A stretch of 64,000 nucleotides of DNA, taken from assembly GCF_001540865.1 (NCBI RefSeq), contig NC_033629.1, positions 6,016,033-6,080,032 of the forward strand. Direction: 5' to 3'. Source of the stretch: Ananas comosus. Its lineage: Eukaryota; Streptophyta; Magnoliopsida; Poales; Bromeliaceae. The notes under the pieces were generated by a model. That model searched no databases. It saw nothing but the letters and a program-made list of their open reading frames with translations, and was not told where the DNA came from. Shown piece by piece: positions 11,516-21,873 of the stretch. Positions within the stretch are counted from its first letter, which is position 1. Each line of letters begins with the position of its first letter. The translations under genes and the position numbers were made by a program.

Positions 11516-11796
11516 TGGGAGAGAGAGAGGGAGAGAGAGAGAGAGAGAGAGGGGGTTTACAATGGGGAGCGAGAACACGAAGAGAGAGAGAGAGAGGGTT
11601 ACAATAGGAGGGATGAGAGAGAGCGCCAGTTTACAGAACCTTTTCCGTTAACGCTCCTTTAAGTCACGGCACGAATCTTAAAGCCATCCAATGGTAAAAA
11701 ATCCACTAGCACAAGGCTGGCTGTGCTAGTAATAGCACACCAGCCTAACTCTATATATATATATATAGGCTGGGGCTACTATACTTATATGAGTAT

Positions 11797-11843
<47 letters not shown>

Positions 11844-11860
11844 TATATATATATATATAT
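11516..11860. repeat. (GA)n tracts, repeat end and (TA)n tract
   Basis: It holds (GA)n stretches at about 11516-11550, 11580-11602 and 11800-11840, a (TA)n tract at about 11841-11860, and an element end at 11690-11760 that closes with 'cagcctaactctatatata'. No gene seen. Confidence 0.7.
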
Positions 11861-12711
11861 CAGGCCGATGATAACATTATATAATTTTGAAACCCAACGT
11901 TACAGTTGAAACGAGACCTTCAAGTTTCACCTCAAACTTAACCTACACGTAGTAAGGGCTCACTAAAACCTCCACACCCTTACTAAAGACCTCCATTAAC
12001 TTATAAGCCCATGTTTAGCCCGCGCTTTACTTGAACTTTCACCTAAAAACTTAATACTGTGATTGAAACTGGATGCGCTAGTTTCACTCCATACTTACAA
12101 TTAACATCATAGAGGCTTAATAAAACCTTCACGCTCCTATCAATTACCGTTTAAAGCCTCTACGAATCTACATTTTTACAGCCTAAAAATTAATGTAACG
12201 ATTAAAACTGGTTTAATTAGTTTTATTACGGTTTTACTTTAATCTAACGAAGGCTCGATTTAATCATCGAACACCTCCACATAATCATATAAAACCTTCA
12301 CAAACCTCCCTGAGCCTCACTCGATCTGCGCGGTTTTCCCGACGTTAACGACGACGATCCGACGACCAATCACGTCCCTGACTAAACATTTAAGACGTCC
12401 CTGACTAAACACTTGGACGTCCCTGACTTGACGCTTGACGACGTGACGTTACGTTGAAGTCAGAAAACTCCCCAATTTCACGTTAAAAAACCAGAATAGT
12501 GAATTGGGGTCCCATGGATGTCGACGATGCATAGGATCTAGGGAGAGAGAAGTAAAGAAAAGTAGAGATAGAAGAAGAGAGATAGAGATGTTTTGGATCC
12601 AACCACCTCAACCTTCCTTTCACTTCCCACTACTAAAGTCGACACTTCTTCTAAAAATTCGTCCTTTTAGGTCGATTCCTCCGTATCTTGAACTCTATTT
12701 ATTGACCAAAG

Positions 12712-13517
12712 ACATTGTTGGGGCTTCTTATTTACCATCTTCATTATCATCATCATCATTAATCGTACCCTCTCATCATTTTTACAGTTGAAATGTTTCA
12801 TCTCGTCTCTTCACTGTCGTCCTCCAACCACTCCTCACTCGAGCCGCCTCGCTAGGCCGCTCTTCCGTGAACCCGCCTTGAGGTCGCCGTTCCGCGGAAG
12901 CTTCCCCGAGTCCGCTCGAGCTGCCTTAGGTACAGCAACCCCGCCTCCTCTTTCGACCGCCTAACCCGCCAGCCTAATGGCCTAGCCCGTATTTTGCGCT
13001 TGGGTTCGGGGCGGCCCAGCGCCTACTACGCTTCTTCCTCCTCAGGCCGTGGGCGGATGGGTGAATGGCCGTGATGGCCCATCCCTCCGGGTCTCTCCAG
13101 CGGGTTGTTGGGCTTACCGTCGGGTCGGGTAGTCGTAGAGTAAAACAGTGAAACGATGAATCGGGAGTTTCTAATACCTTAAAGGTGATGTCAAATTCAG
13201 GATTCTTCATATTCATGCTCTTACATACCGTTTGTCTCCGTAGCTACTTTACTTTATAACGAATAGAAGAAGGGGTTAGGAAGAGATTTGGGAAGAAACG
13301 AAGATTCGAGGGATTAAGAGGAGAGAGAAGAGATGAAGATTAGGGATAGGAGTAGAGAGACATAGAGAGAGACAGAGAGAGTAAGGGTAGTAGAGGGTTA
13401 AGTGCGAGGAGTTAGGCTCCAGAGTAGCCTAGCGCTAACCCTAGTCCAACCAGTGCGGTAGTAGGGCCAATCGGTAGGTAGAGGTAGCTCCCAACGATTG
13501 TCTAGGCCGTGTAATGT
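12712..13517. repeat. 5' LTR of the nested element (complement-only)
   Basis: Direct partner of 17115-17920. Contains a (CAT)n-like stretch near 12743-12760 and a GC-rich middle. TG...CA appears only after complementing. Confidence 0.9.
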
Positions 13518-13519
13518 TA

Positions 13520-13531
13520 ACCATAGTCTCG
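13520..13531. promoter_or_regulatory. Primer binding site, tRNA-iMet (complement-only)
   Basis: The written bases ACCATAGTCTCG complement to TGGTATCAGAGC, the standard plant retroelement primer site for initiator methionine tRNA. It lies two bases after the LTR end. On the written strand or its reverse complement no primer site exists. Confidence 0.92.
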
Positions 13532-14242
13532 CCGTGACAGGGTCCCGGCACCCGTCGTCCTTAAGTTGTCCTCGTTCTTGCAACCTCAAAGTCGTCGACA
13601 CTCTTTAATGAAGCTTGTCACCTCCGCGTTGTCCATTGTAGTAGGTTAATCGTATTAATTCGTTGTCTTCCGAGTGTGCTCCCACATGGCTCCATCATCG
13701 TTCCTGATCACGACCAAGATAACGTTAATCTTGTCGTGGTCTGGAGTCTGTTCGTAGTAACCGTGGAGCCGGCTTAATGACATCGTCCACAATTAAGGTC
13801 TGGTTTGTTATCACTTCGTTAGTGTCATCGCAGGTCCCCGTTGTTAACCTTTTTTCTCGCTTTTGGCTAAGTTTAAGCTTTGGTTCTCTTCACTCTAGGG
13901 TCCCTAGCCACGACGCTATCAGCGCACTAAGGCTAAGAATCTTAACATCTCAGTCAACGCTGTATCGATGGACGCGACGCTCTTAGCCGAAGCCGACCTA
14001 GAGCTGTTTTCCTCGGCATCGCTTTAGTGTGACTAAGACTCAAAACGTGTCAAGATCGTCTCGATTAAAGACGAGCTAACACTTCGAGGGTGGACCAAGG
14101 ACGCTTGTTAAGAGTTCGTCCATCTAGGGTGTAACATATCGAATCGTTTTAACCAAGCCGTGCTCCGTTGCCTAAATTTAAGTGATCATCGAACACGGTT
14201 CCGTTCTCTTCTTAATCAATGACAGGTCCCTATCTTCCGTTT

Positions 14243-16663
14243 TACCGATTACCTTGTTCCAACGCCGTTGTTTGGTGATCGATATTAGTTTCGAAACTTC
14301 TTCGTAATGTTTCACGAGCCCAACAATTAGTTTTCAATCTACAGAATCAACTTCGTGATGTTGTCCTTCTCCGTTCCTCCGTGCTTTAGTACTACGTCCT
14401 CTTACGGGCGTCTGTACTTGTTGAGGATCTCAACTAATCCTCGGCTAAACATGTACGATTTCCCTTTCCCTGTCATCACGTTCAAGGCTATCTCTTCTTT
14501 GTAGCCGTTGTCATGTACGGTATGTACCTCAATTCAAAGGGTCTAAAATTGCCTTGTCTAGGTTTTCCTACCAATGCTTTAACGCTCGTCATAAAACTGG
14601 TTATGGTTCAAGGACTCGTTGTTACCTATCCGTATCGCAGGTACGTGTATCTCCCACTACGTGCCAAAACCTTCGTTCGTATAAAGAAATTGGCTGGTTC
14701 CCACTTAACCTCGCTCAAAAGGCTACGTTAAACACTTTCTAAATGTCGCCGCTTTCTCCCCATGGGTTAGGCTCTTAAATCATGAACGCTCGTTTGGTTA
14801 AGATATCTCTCGACGGTTTTCTTAACACTTCGGCGTTTCTCTAGACTTTAATACCACGTCCTCCTACTAGTGTATGTACTTCGACCTTCACGTCCTAGTC
14901 TCTTTCTCACACTACTAATAGATGTCAATCTCTGGTTATCTTTTGGTCTCTATCGTACCTCGCTCGCACGATCGTTCGGTCTCCTCGACGACTTCGACGA
15001 GCGTCGTGTCGGTGGAGATGAGTTCGGACGGGTGTTACGGGGTTTACGTATGTGATGAAGTCGACTTTGACCTTTATGGTATTTTCGACAACGGTTATGT
15101 TGAGTGTTAAGGCTTCTCTCAGAATTAGAATTAGAACATCTTCCCCGACGTGGTTCACTCGTTTGTTTCTACGTTCCCGACACGCTACTTATGCCTCTCC
15201 TCATGTAGTGCCCCTTCGTTACGTTCTTATCGAGGGACGTATACAATTGTCGTGTCTTTTTCCGACTTTACCCACAACTTAGACTTTGTCGTTTTCTTCT
15301 TCTTTCCCTCGATGTTTTTCATCTACTTCCCTTACAGATACTCCGATATCCATAGTCCCTCAGTCTGTTGGTTTGGGTTAATTAAAACTTACTACTATCT
15401 TTGGATGTATCGGAGTAACTGAAGCCCTAACGTTTCCAATGGGTTCAACTTAGATGATGAAAACGTTGGAACTCTTGCTATCGTCTGACACTAGTGTTCT
15501 ACGATTTGTTTTCAATAATGGGAGTCAAACGTTTCTTATTCGCTCTTGTAGTCAAGGAACGACTAAGTTCTTTTAACCCCGAGTTTCTAAGTCTGCGTCA
15601 CGAACCTCAAATAACCTACTTCCTTAAATCCGTTCACGGGAAACTAGGTCCTGGATTGTTCCATTGTTAAGTATCATAACTTTTTCGAAGAGTGTACGGA
15701 TTGTAGTGTTTACTTTACGGTTACCATTAGTTCGTATCTCGTGTTAATGATCGTCGAGTCGGGATATACTAATTTCGACCTCGTTGTTACCTCCTCTACG
15801 TAAGAACATATGTTTTCGATGTATCTCTTTAACTTCTACTTCCATTATTCGGTCGATGTGGTGTACCAACGTTATCTAGAAGATATAACCCTTGTTCATG
15901 TCAAAATTCGGGTCTTTTATCTGGGGAACGAATAGAGTCAGGTTATGCCTTGGTTTAAGTAATACACGTCAGGTGGATACTCTTGCTTAAGTAACGTTAA
16001 GATACCCTTCTCTCGTTAGACATAGTACGGTTCAGGAAGGGCTTTTACCTTAAAGACACCGAGCTACCTTTATTGTGAACCTTCACCTAATCGTCAATAC
16101 TCTTGATGACATTCGATGTGGTTTAGTCATTAGTTGTTTTCCACCTTTAACGTTGTTACAACTCCGTCGTTTACTCTGGTGTCCTGAACGCCCAAGTTTA
16201 CGATTCAGGTTAAGAATCAGACCGTCTCCAAACGATACACACCCTAATACACTTACTCATGTTCTTCGATCCTTGACACGAATTCTACGGAGTGGGTACG
16301 AGCGCTAAAGACCGGATACTTGTTCTGTTTGACGTCCTTAGACTACTTAACTAACGGATAGATTTGTTACCTAACTTAGTTTTCGTAGTTCCTTCTAGGT
16401 AGATATTCTATCTCTGTTAACGTTAATACGACCACCACCGGTGTACCCTTGTTTTACATTTTGTGTTCGTCAATCAGTCGTCCTATTTGGTACCTCTGGT
16501 GTTTGTTGATGACCTTGTCTTCCTAGTGTAACAATAGGTCGTTGATCTCGTTTTGACATTACACCCGAATTCTCGATTCTCCTTTTAATCCGAGTTTGTT
16601 ACGGGTGATACCCGACAGGGGACGTTCTACCACCTTCTTTCTCGTTCAGTATGTGAAGAAACT
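14243..16663. CDS. 806-codon Gag/RNase H-like polyprotein, readable only by complementing
   Basis: Complementing each base while keeping left-to-right order gives ATG at 14243-14245 and TGA at 16661-16663 with an open frame of 806 codons between. Motifs in order: coiled-coil N-terminus (QQEEARRHEIMMQENARRH); a retrotransposon Gag domain at about residues 93-160 (FPDFNGTDPKGWLR, EQYFDQYQVPEQQW, IEGDARFW, NWSEFSDAICERF); a degenerate Cys/His and protease-like stretch at about 290-450 (GLCDEYGEEY, SLIDFGIAKV, DAVLGVYWMKEF); a second Gag-like segment at about 600-650 (FLWLDGNNTWKWI, KVEIATML); and an RNase H-like tail at about 700-760 (IYKIETIAIMLVVATW, KQLLEQKDHI). No RT YxDD or integrase DDE was seen. 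In normal polarity this stretch has only short random frames. The protein is known only from this reading; its functionality is unknown. Confidence 0.85.
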
Positions 16664-17099
16664 TCTTGGTGGTTTGTTCGTTGTTGTCTCCTTTCTCATA
16701 TTACGACTATTTTCTTCTTCATTTCCTCAAAAACTCCACTTTCTTGTTAATACGAACTTCAACAATGAGACACTCGTTGGATAGTACGGAGACCTTCCCA
16801 TAGACTCCGAGTGTTAATTGGTTAAACCTGAAATGATATAGAGCCTCGTTTGTTCTAGCCGCCGCGCGTCCAACGTTGATGGACTACCAGGGTTTCCACT
16901 TGGGGCAGGGTTGTCTTCGGCGGAAGGTACGACGGTTGGCCTCTACAATCCGCTAACGCCCGTGTTAGCCTTCGTGGAGTTTGGCCGTGTTCCACCCCGT
17001 TCCTTTGTTCCGTCTCTAAGTTTTTTTACACGGCGCTCCCTTCGTTTACCTTCGGGATTTGGTCAAGTTGTTCAAGGTAGGAACTCCTGTTCCTACTAA

Positions 17100-17114
17100 A
17101 ATTCCCCTCCCCTA
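17100..17114. promoter_or_regulatory. Polypurine tract of the nested element (complement-only)
   Basis: The complement of the written pyrimidine run is AAGGGGAGGGGATT, immediately before the second LTR, where plus-strand DNA synthesis would be primed. Confidence 0.88.
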
Positions 17115-17920
17115 ACATTGTTGGGGCTTCTTATTTACCATCTTCATTATCATCATCATCATTAATCGTACCCTCTCATCATTTTTACAGTTGAAATGTT
17201 TCATCTCGTCTCTTCACTGTCGTCCTCCAACCACTCCTCACTCGAGCCGCCTCGCTAGGCCGCTCTTCCGCGAACCCGCCTTGAGGTCGCCGTTCCGCGG
17301 AAGCTTCCCCGAGTCCGCTCGAGCTGCCTTAGGTACAGCAACCCCGCCTCCTCTTTCGACCGCCTAACCCGCCAGCCTAATGGCCTAGCCCGTATTTTGC
17401 GCTTGGGTTCGGGGCGGCCCAGCGCCTACTACGCTTCTTCCTCCTCAGGCCGTGGGCGGATGGGTGAATGGCCGTGATGGCCCATCCCTCCGGGTCTCTC
17501 CAGCGGGTTGTTGGGCTTACCGTCGGGTCGGGTAGTCGTAGAGTAAAACAGTGAAACGATGAATCGGGAGTTTCTAATACATTAAAGGTGATGTCAAATT
17601 CAGGATTCTTCATATTCATGCTCTTACATACCGTTTGTCTCCGTAGCTACTTTACTTTATAACGAATAGAAGAAGGGGTTAGGAAGAGATTTGGGAAGAA
17701 ACGAAGATTCGAGGGATTAAGAGGAGAGAGAAGAGATGAAGATTAGGGATAGGAGTAGAGAGACATAGAGAGAGACAGAGAGAGTAAGGGTAGTAGAGGG
17801 TTAAGTGCGAGGAGTTAGGCTCCAGAGTAGCCTAGCGCTAACCCTAGTCCAACCAGTGCGGTAGTAGGGCCAATCGGTAGGTAGAGGTAGCTCCCAACGA
17901 TTGTCTAGGCCGTGTAATGT
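17115..17920. repeat. 3' LTR of the nested element (complement-only)
   Basis: Second 806-bp copy, followed directly by the CAAAG duplication at 17921-17925. Confidence 0.9.
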
Positions 17921-17925
17921 CAAAG

Positions 17926-18385
17926 AGTCGATTCTTAATCTAATCGATTAGATTATCTCTAAAGGATTCATTAATTTCAACCATAATCACGACACTCTCT
18001 CTTTTGATCACTTCTTCTTTCACGTCTTGACCCTAAACTCGACTTTTCTCCTGAAACCTTATCTTAAAGACTTATTAACTCGACTCTCGTTGAACCACTT
18101 CGAGACTTAAGTCCACTCTTACTACGGGTTAAGCTTAAACTCTTCATAACAAACGAAACTTTCTCAAGATCTAACGATTTCACCCATATTATCACATACC
18201 TCGACTCTTTAAGACGTCCCTGTTGTATATACGTATATTTCCATGTAAACTTACTTACTAATCTCATTTTAGACTCTACCTAATACGAACAAGGATCAAA
18301 TCTCCAACGTATAATTCCAAGATTTTTCCTAACTGAATGTCTAAAATTACAATCTCGGGAACCTTAGGTAACTCGTACTTCCATT
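17926..18385. other. LTR-type sequence within the inverted-polarity block
   Basis: Continues the 9.2-kb block. The open frame that can be drawn here in normal polarity is meaningless. Complemented, the sequence reads as ordinary AT-rich plant DNA but I recognise no gene. Confidence 0.4.
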
Positions 18386-19071
18386 CCCACACAAACCAAG
18401 CGCGATAGAAAATTTCTAAGGATCATTAGGTTACCCTTATTTTTTTATACTGCCACAAACCGATTTGCGTGATTCATTAGATCGTCCATTATAACCTAAG
18501 TGAACCTTTATTCTAAGTGGGGTTTCATGATTAGAGTAAGGGAACTCCCTCTCACCCATAGGAGTATAATTATCTAACCCCATTAGTATTATACAGATTA
18601 GAGAAAGAAAGAAGGATGGGCGGCTGATTAACTATAATAAAAAGAAATGTGGGATTGGAATATAGAGAGAGATTTGAATAAAAAGAGAGATTTTAAGTTG
18701 AAAAAAAAGAGAGAGATTTGATTCGAAAGAGAGAGAGAGAGAAAGATTTTAAAGTTGAGAGAGTGAGGGAGATTAAAGCTGATATAAAAAGAAAAATAAA
18801 AAAATTAATACGAGAGAGAGAGATTGAATATGAGAGAGAGGGAAAAAAATTTTTTTTATAACTTTGAAAACCATTGTAATAAATTTTAATTTATTTATTT
18901 ATTTAATTAATTAACATATAAAAAACATTATAATTTATTGTACCGATTAATTATAATGGCACGCTTGGTTTGTGTCTTTAAGGTGTAAGAATCATTATCC
19001 TACTTATCCTTATTCTAAGAGCCTATAAAAAATAAGGATCATTAGAAAGTATTACGCTTGGTTTGCGTGGG
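18386..19071. mobile_element. Tourist-like (PIF/Harbinger) MITE in complement-only polarity
   Basis: As written the ends are CCCACACAAACCAAGCG and CGCTTGGTTTGCGTGGG with flanking ATT. Complemented they become GGGTGTGTTTGGTTCGC ... GCGAACCAAACGCACCC with flanking TAA (18383-18385, 19072-19074). GGG... ends with a TAA/TTA duplication are the Tourist signature, whereas ATT is not. The interior is rich in GA-type repeats as written (18600-18840). An inverted repeat survives complementing, so only the terminal bases and the TSD carry the polarity information. Confidence 0.7.
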
Positions 19072-21073
19072 ATTCAATGTACAGTTAACATAGGTATATT
19101 CTGTTCATTGGACTCTGTACAACTCGAAGAAGGGACAAATTCCAACACCATAAATTAAATCTCTCCCTCAACCGACACTCAAGAACCACTAAATCCGACA
19201 CTTAAGAATCAATGATTGTACATATTCATGATATCTTCGGAACCTTTGATATATTTTGACGTATGTATATATATGTATATGTACAACTACCTACCAATTT
19301 CGTTTTAAACGTTACTTACCTAGAACTTAAAACCAACTTTTCTACGGGGGACGACCCTTCTTTTCAATTTATCTTTGAAGAACTCACACCTTCAAAGATT
19401 CACAATCCCCGAAATACTTCGATTGAGAAACATTATACATATACATATACATATGAATCCTAATCACCAATCCTCTATTTTAAACTCGATTTTAGGATGA
19501 TTTAGGACAAACTTGAACCATAATAAACAGGGATTAAGAGTCAATGATTTCATGTCTTAACTACTCTTCGAATTATCATTTTGATCCATATACATATACA
19601 ATTATTATATATGTATATATGTTCAACCTCAATTTTACGTTTCAAACATTTTTACTTTTATATTGGACTTGAATTAGAGAAAATAAGGAGATACTTCCTT
19701 ATCACCTGCGCGAGCCTTCAAGTTTAACTGTAAAGCTGCTCGGATACCGTGCGAGTACTCCTTTTGGAATAAAATCGAAGCAAACAGCGTTCGCTTATAG
19801 CGCTACCAAGTATTTAGTGCCCTTCACCTAAAGAGCGTAAGGCCGTAGTAAATTTCCACCCACCACGATAGGCTTTAGAAGCTTAGGGAATAATACAGAT
19901 ACAGCGGAGTAACTAGTATAACTATATATACTTAACTGAATATAAGTACGTAATATCCCATCAGCTGTCATATACCAGTACTTTACTTATAAACTTGAAT
20001 ACAACTACATTTCGTATACTCTTGTATCTCTTGAACACCTTTGATGTGACACTTATATCATTTGGGATACTTACGCACCTGATATTGTTATCACTTAGAC
20101 CACTGTAGTACTATTCTCCTAACCAATCGTAACTCTAACCTGAACATTTTTGATCGTATTTCTCGATCGATCCCAATTTCACACCGTAACAGTAACCAAT
20201 TTAGGAAAGTCATTCCTAGTCTAGAATGAGTGTATCAGACAAGAATCGAACTACCACCAGCGAGGGGGGTCCGTCACGTGAGGCCTCAACAGTGTACTAC
20301 CCGATTTCATAAACGGGTACCTGATTTCATAAACAGGTCGTCTGCCAGGGCAGCCCTCCGTCGAATCCCGGGCGGTCCCTAACTCAACCATTCAACGTCA
20401 ATTGATTTACCAATCGATCTAACTAACCGATAACCATATAATGTCATACGTACGTATTTAAGGTACTCTATATATATATAACAAAGAAAGGTCGAAACAT
20501 GTCCGTAATATCATCAATGTACAATATCAACCAATGATAGGCAAGAAAAAGAACGGATGTATATGGACTTATCTGGATCACCCACTCAGCCGTTCCAGCC
20601 GTCGGCTTAGGTGACCCTTGAAAGTCATCAAGAGTGGGGTGATTGGTAGGTCCAAGATCAAGCGCGCCCCACTAGCTCCTAGCACAATACCTGTCGCAAG
20701 GTATCTATCACCTGTAGGTAGCTCATATCACCATGGAACATATAAAGTAGATAAATATCAACTACTTTCGTTTACATTTAATAAGTAAACTCTCTACCGT
20801 TACATATATAACTTTCTTACTTACATTATTAATACGTTCGAGACATAAACTAAAGTTCATTAGTTCTATATTACATACTTACCAAATCAATCAAATGAAA
20901 GTAAACACAAACAACGAACGGGAGCACATTCGGTACATATAACTTTACAACAGAACCCTAACAAAGAAAGAGATATGTACAAACAACAACAACAACTCGG
21001 TACCCGCTTGTCTTCTCCAAGACAAGCAAGCCGCAGACACATGCCCGGGCTTGGTTGGTTTAACCGCCAGAGC
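19072..21073. other. Distal part of the inverted-polarity LTR, no gene
   Basis: About 2 kb without a credible gene in either normal strand. Complemented it shows LTR-like features, such as a paired 'ctaaagtatttg' repeat at about 20307-20340, and an end that matches the LTR at 9902-10875. The short frame at about 20887-21210 is an artefact. Confidence 0.5.
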
Positions 21074-21308
21074 CCCGCACTGTTGATACGATAATTATCG
21101 TACTTCGTGAACCACGATGGTTCAAAAAGCGGCAATCTAGATAGGAAAACTAGTAAAAATGGGCAATCTAGTATGATACGTTGGTTGGTGGGTGAGTGAG
21201 TTGGGGTCACCCGGGTGTAGTAAGATTGGCGTGTAGAGAATTAGGTTACCGGTTTTTGAACCATCGTGATTACTGAACCACGATAATTATCATATAATCG
21301 GATCAAGA

Positions 21309-21332
21309 TATATATATATATATATATATATC
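21309..21332. repeat. (TA)n microsatellite
   Basis: Alternating TA between MITE M1 and MITE M2. Confidence 0.9.
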
Positions 21333-21873
21333 TCAGGCCGATGATACGATAGCCATCGTGCCTCGCGAGGCACGATGGTTCAACAAAAACTACTACGCCG
21401 AAGGTTTAGCTGCTAGCCGAGGCAATCTGAACTAGATGTGATAACTTTCATAAACCTTTGATTTAAAGTCTAAAAAAGTTATAGTAAACTGATCACTAGT
21501 TTTCTAGAGTTTTAACTGTTAAAATTACCGGCTACGCCACACAAACACTCAAATTGCCACATTTTGTTAGGTTTACGTTACTTTTAAAATATCTTTTAAG
21601 AAAAGTGATAAATCTCATTCTAGTCATATAGACTAGAATTTAAATTTAGAAAATAGTAGTAAAAAATACTCTAAAAATAAAAGTCGGCAAGTTAAAATCT
21701 GATGAACAAACTATCCATTTACTATAGCTTTTTAATACTTTAAATCAAAGATTTATGAAAGTTATCACATCTAGTTCAGATTGCCTCGGCTAGCAGCTAA
21801 ACCTTCGGCGTAGTAGCTTTTGTTGAACCATCGTGCCTCGCGAGGCACGATGGCTATCATATCATCGGATCAA
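21333..21873. mobile_element. MITE M2 with ~155-bp terminal inverted repeats
   Basis: The left arm (tcaggccgatgatacgatag, catcgtgcctcgcgaggcac, ctactacgccgaaggtttag) is repeated inverted at about 21715-21873, ending 'atcatcggatcaag'. A perfect 'gtgcctcgcgaggcac' palindrome lies in each arm. The centre (about 21495-21714) is AT-rich and non-coding. Same family as M1 and M3. Confidence 0.85.

Larger units (their letters stand above)
4455..11518 (-). mobile_element. MULE (Mutator-like) DNA transposon with long TIRs
   Basis: The ends are inverted copies of a GC-rich sequence: about 4457-4630 (cccgacaccctccctgcccg) and about 11345-11515 (its reverse complement). The sequence similarity extends further inward in diverged form; for example 'gtccctaatgctttatttc' at about 5219 is mirrored at about 9880. 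Inside are a MULE transposase gene on the minus strand, a GRF-zinc-finger gene on the plus strand (convergent), a captured gene fragment and a solo LTR in the right arm. Long TIRs plus a MULE transposase define the class. I could not find a convincing 9-bp target duplication; a (GA)n tract blurs the right edge and an N sits at 4456. Confidence 0.8.
12712..17920. mobile_element. Nested 5.2-kb LTR retrotransposon (complement-only reading)
   Basis: Two direct repeats of 806 bp (12712-13517 and 17115-17920) differ at only two positions that I could find (T/C near 12867, C/A near 13179). The flanking duplication is CAAAG as written (12707-12711, 17921-17925). Complemented, each repeat begins TGTAACAACCCC and ends GGCACATTACA. 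A tRNA-iMet primer site follows the first and a polypurine tract precedes the second. The near-identity of the LTRs implies a recent insertion. The internal 3.6 kb holds one long ORF but no recognisable reverse transcriptase or integrase, so the element is probably non-autonomous, of a gag-carrying class. Confidence 0.9.
11874..21083. mobile_element. 9.2-kb LTR-type insertion written in inverted chemical polarity
   Basis: Flanked by TGATA duplications (11869-11873, 21084-21088). As given, the block starts ACATT and ends ACTGT, which is not an LTR on either strand. Complemented without reversal it starts TGTAATATATTAAAAC and ends TCTCGGGGCGTGACA, the same kind of ends as the LTR at 9902-10875, and the last 70 bases then match that LTR's end (GTTCGGCG..TCTG..GTG.. 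then CTCGGGGCGTGACA). Everything nested inside is also readable only by complementing: an LTR retrotransposon (12712-17920) and a Tourist-like MITE (18386-19071). Minus these, about 3.3 kb remains, probably one long solo LTR. Annotated on '.' because neither strand applies. Confidence 0.9.
11861..21308. mobile_element. MITE M1, split by the 9.2-kb insertion
   Basis: The left end is at 11861-11873 (caggccgatgata) and the remainder at 21084-21308, ending 'ataatcggatcaag'. Joined across the insertion it is about 230 bp with ~55-bp TIRs (left 'gataattatcgtacttcgtg', right the inverted 'gataattatcgtggttcag'). Intact relatives at 21333-21873 and about 21940-22150 confirm the boundaries. The split lies inside a TGATA sequence, duplicated on both sides of the insertion. 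Confidence 0.75.

Noticed and set aside
12504..17619. Short open frames on the two normal strands within the flipped block
   Set aside because: The block is meaningful only when complemented without reversal, so these peptides never existed. The repeated 80-residue frame at 12974 and 17377 is just the LTR duplicated.
11874..21083. Ordinary genomic inversion or a palindromic rearrangement
   Set aside because: An inversion yields the reverse complement, which would still show TG...CA ends, PBS and PPT on the other strand. None is visible there.
20887..21210. 107-residue minus-strand protein
   Set aside because: It crosses the border of the flipped block at 21083, so it joins two sequences of opposite polarity and cannot be real.
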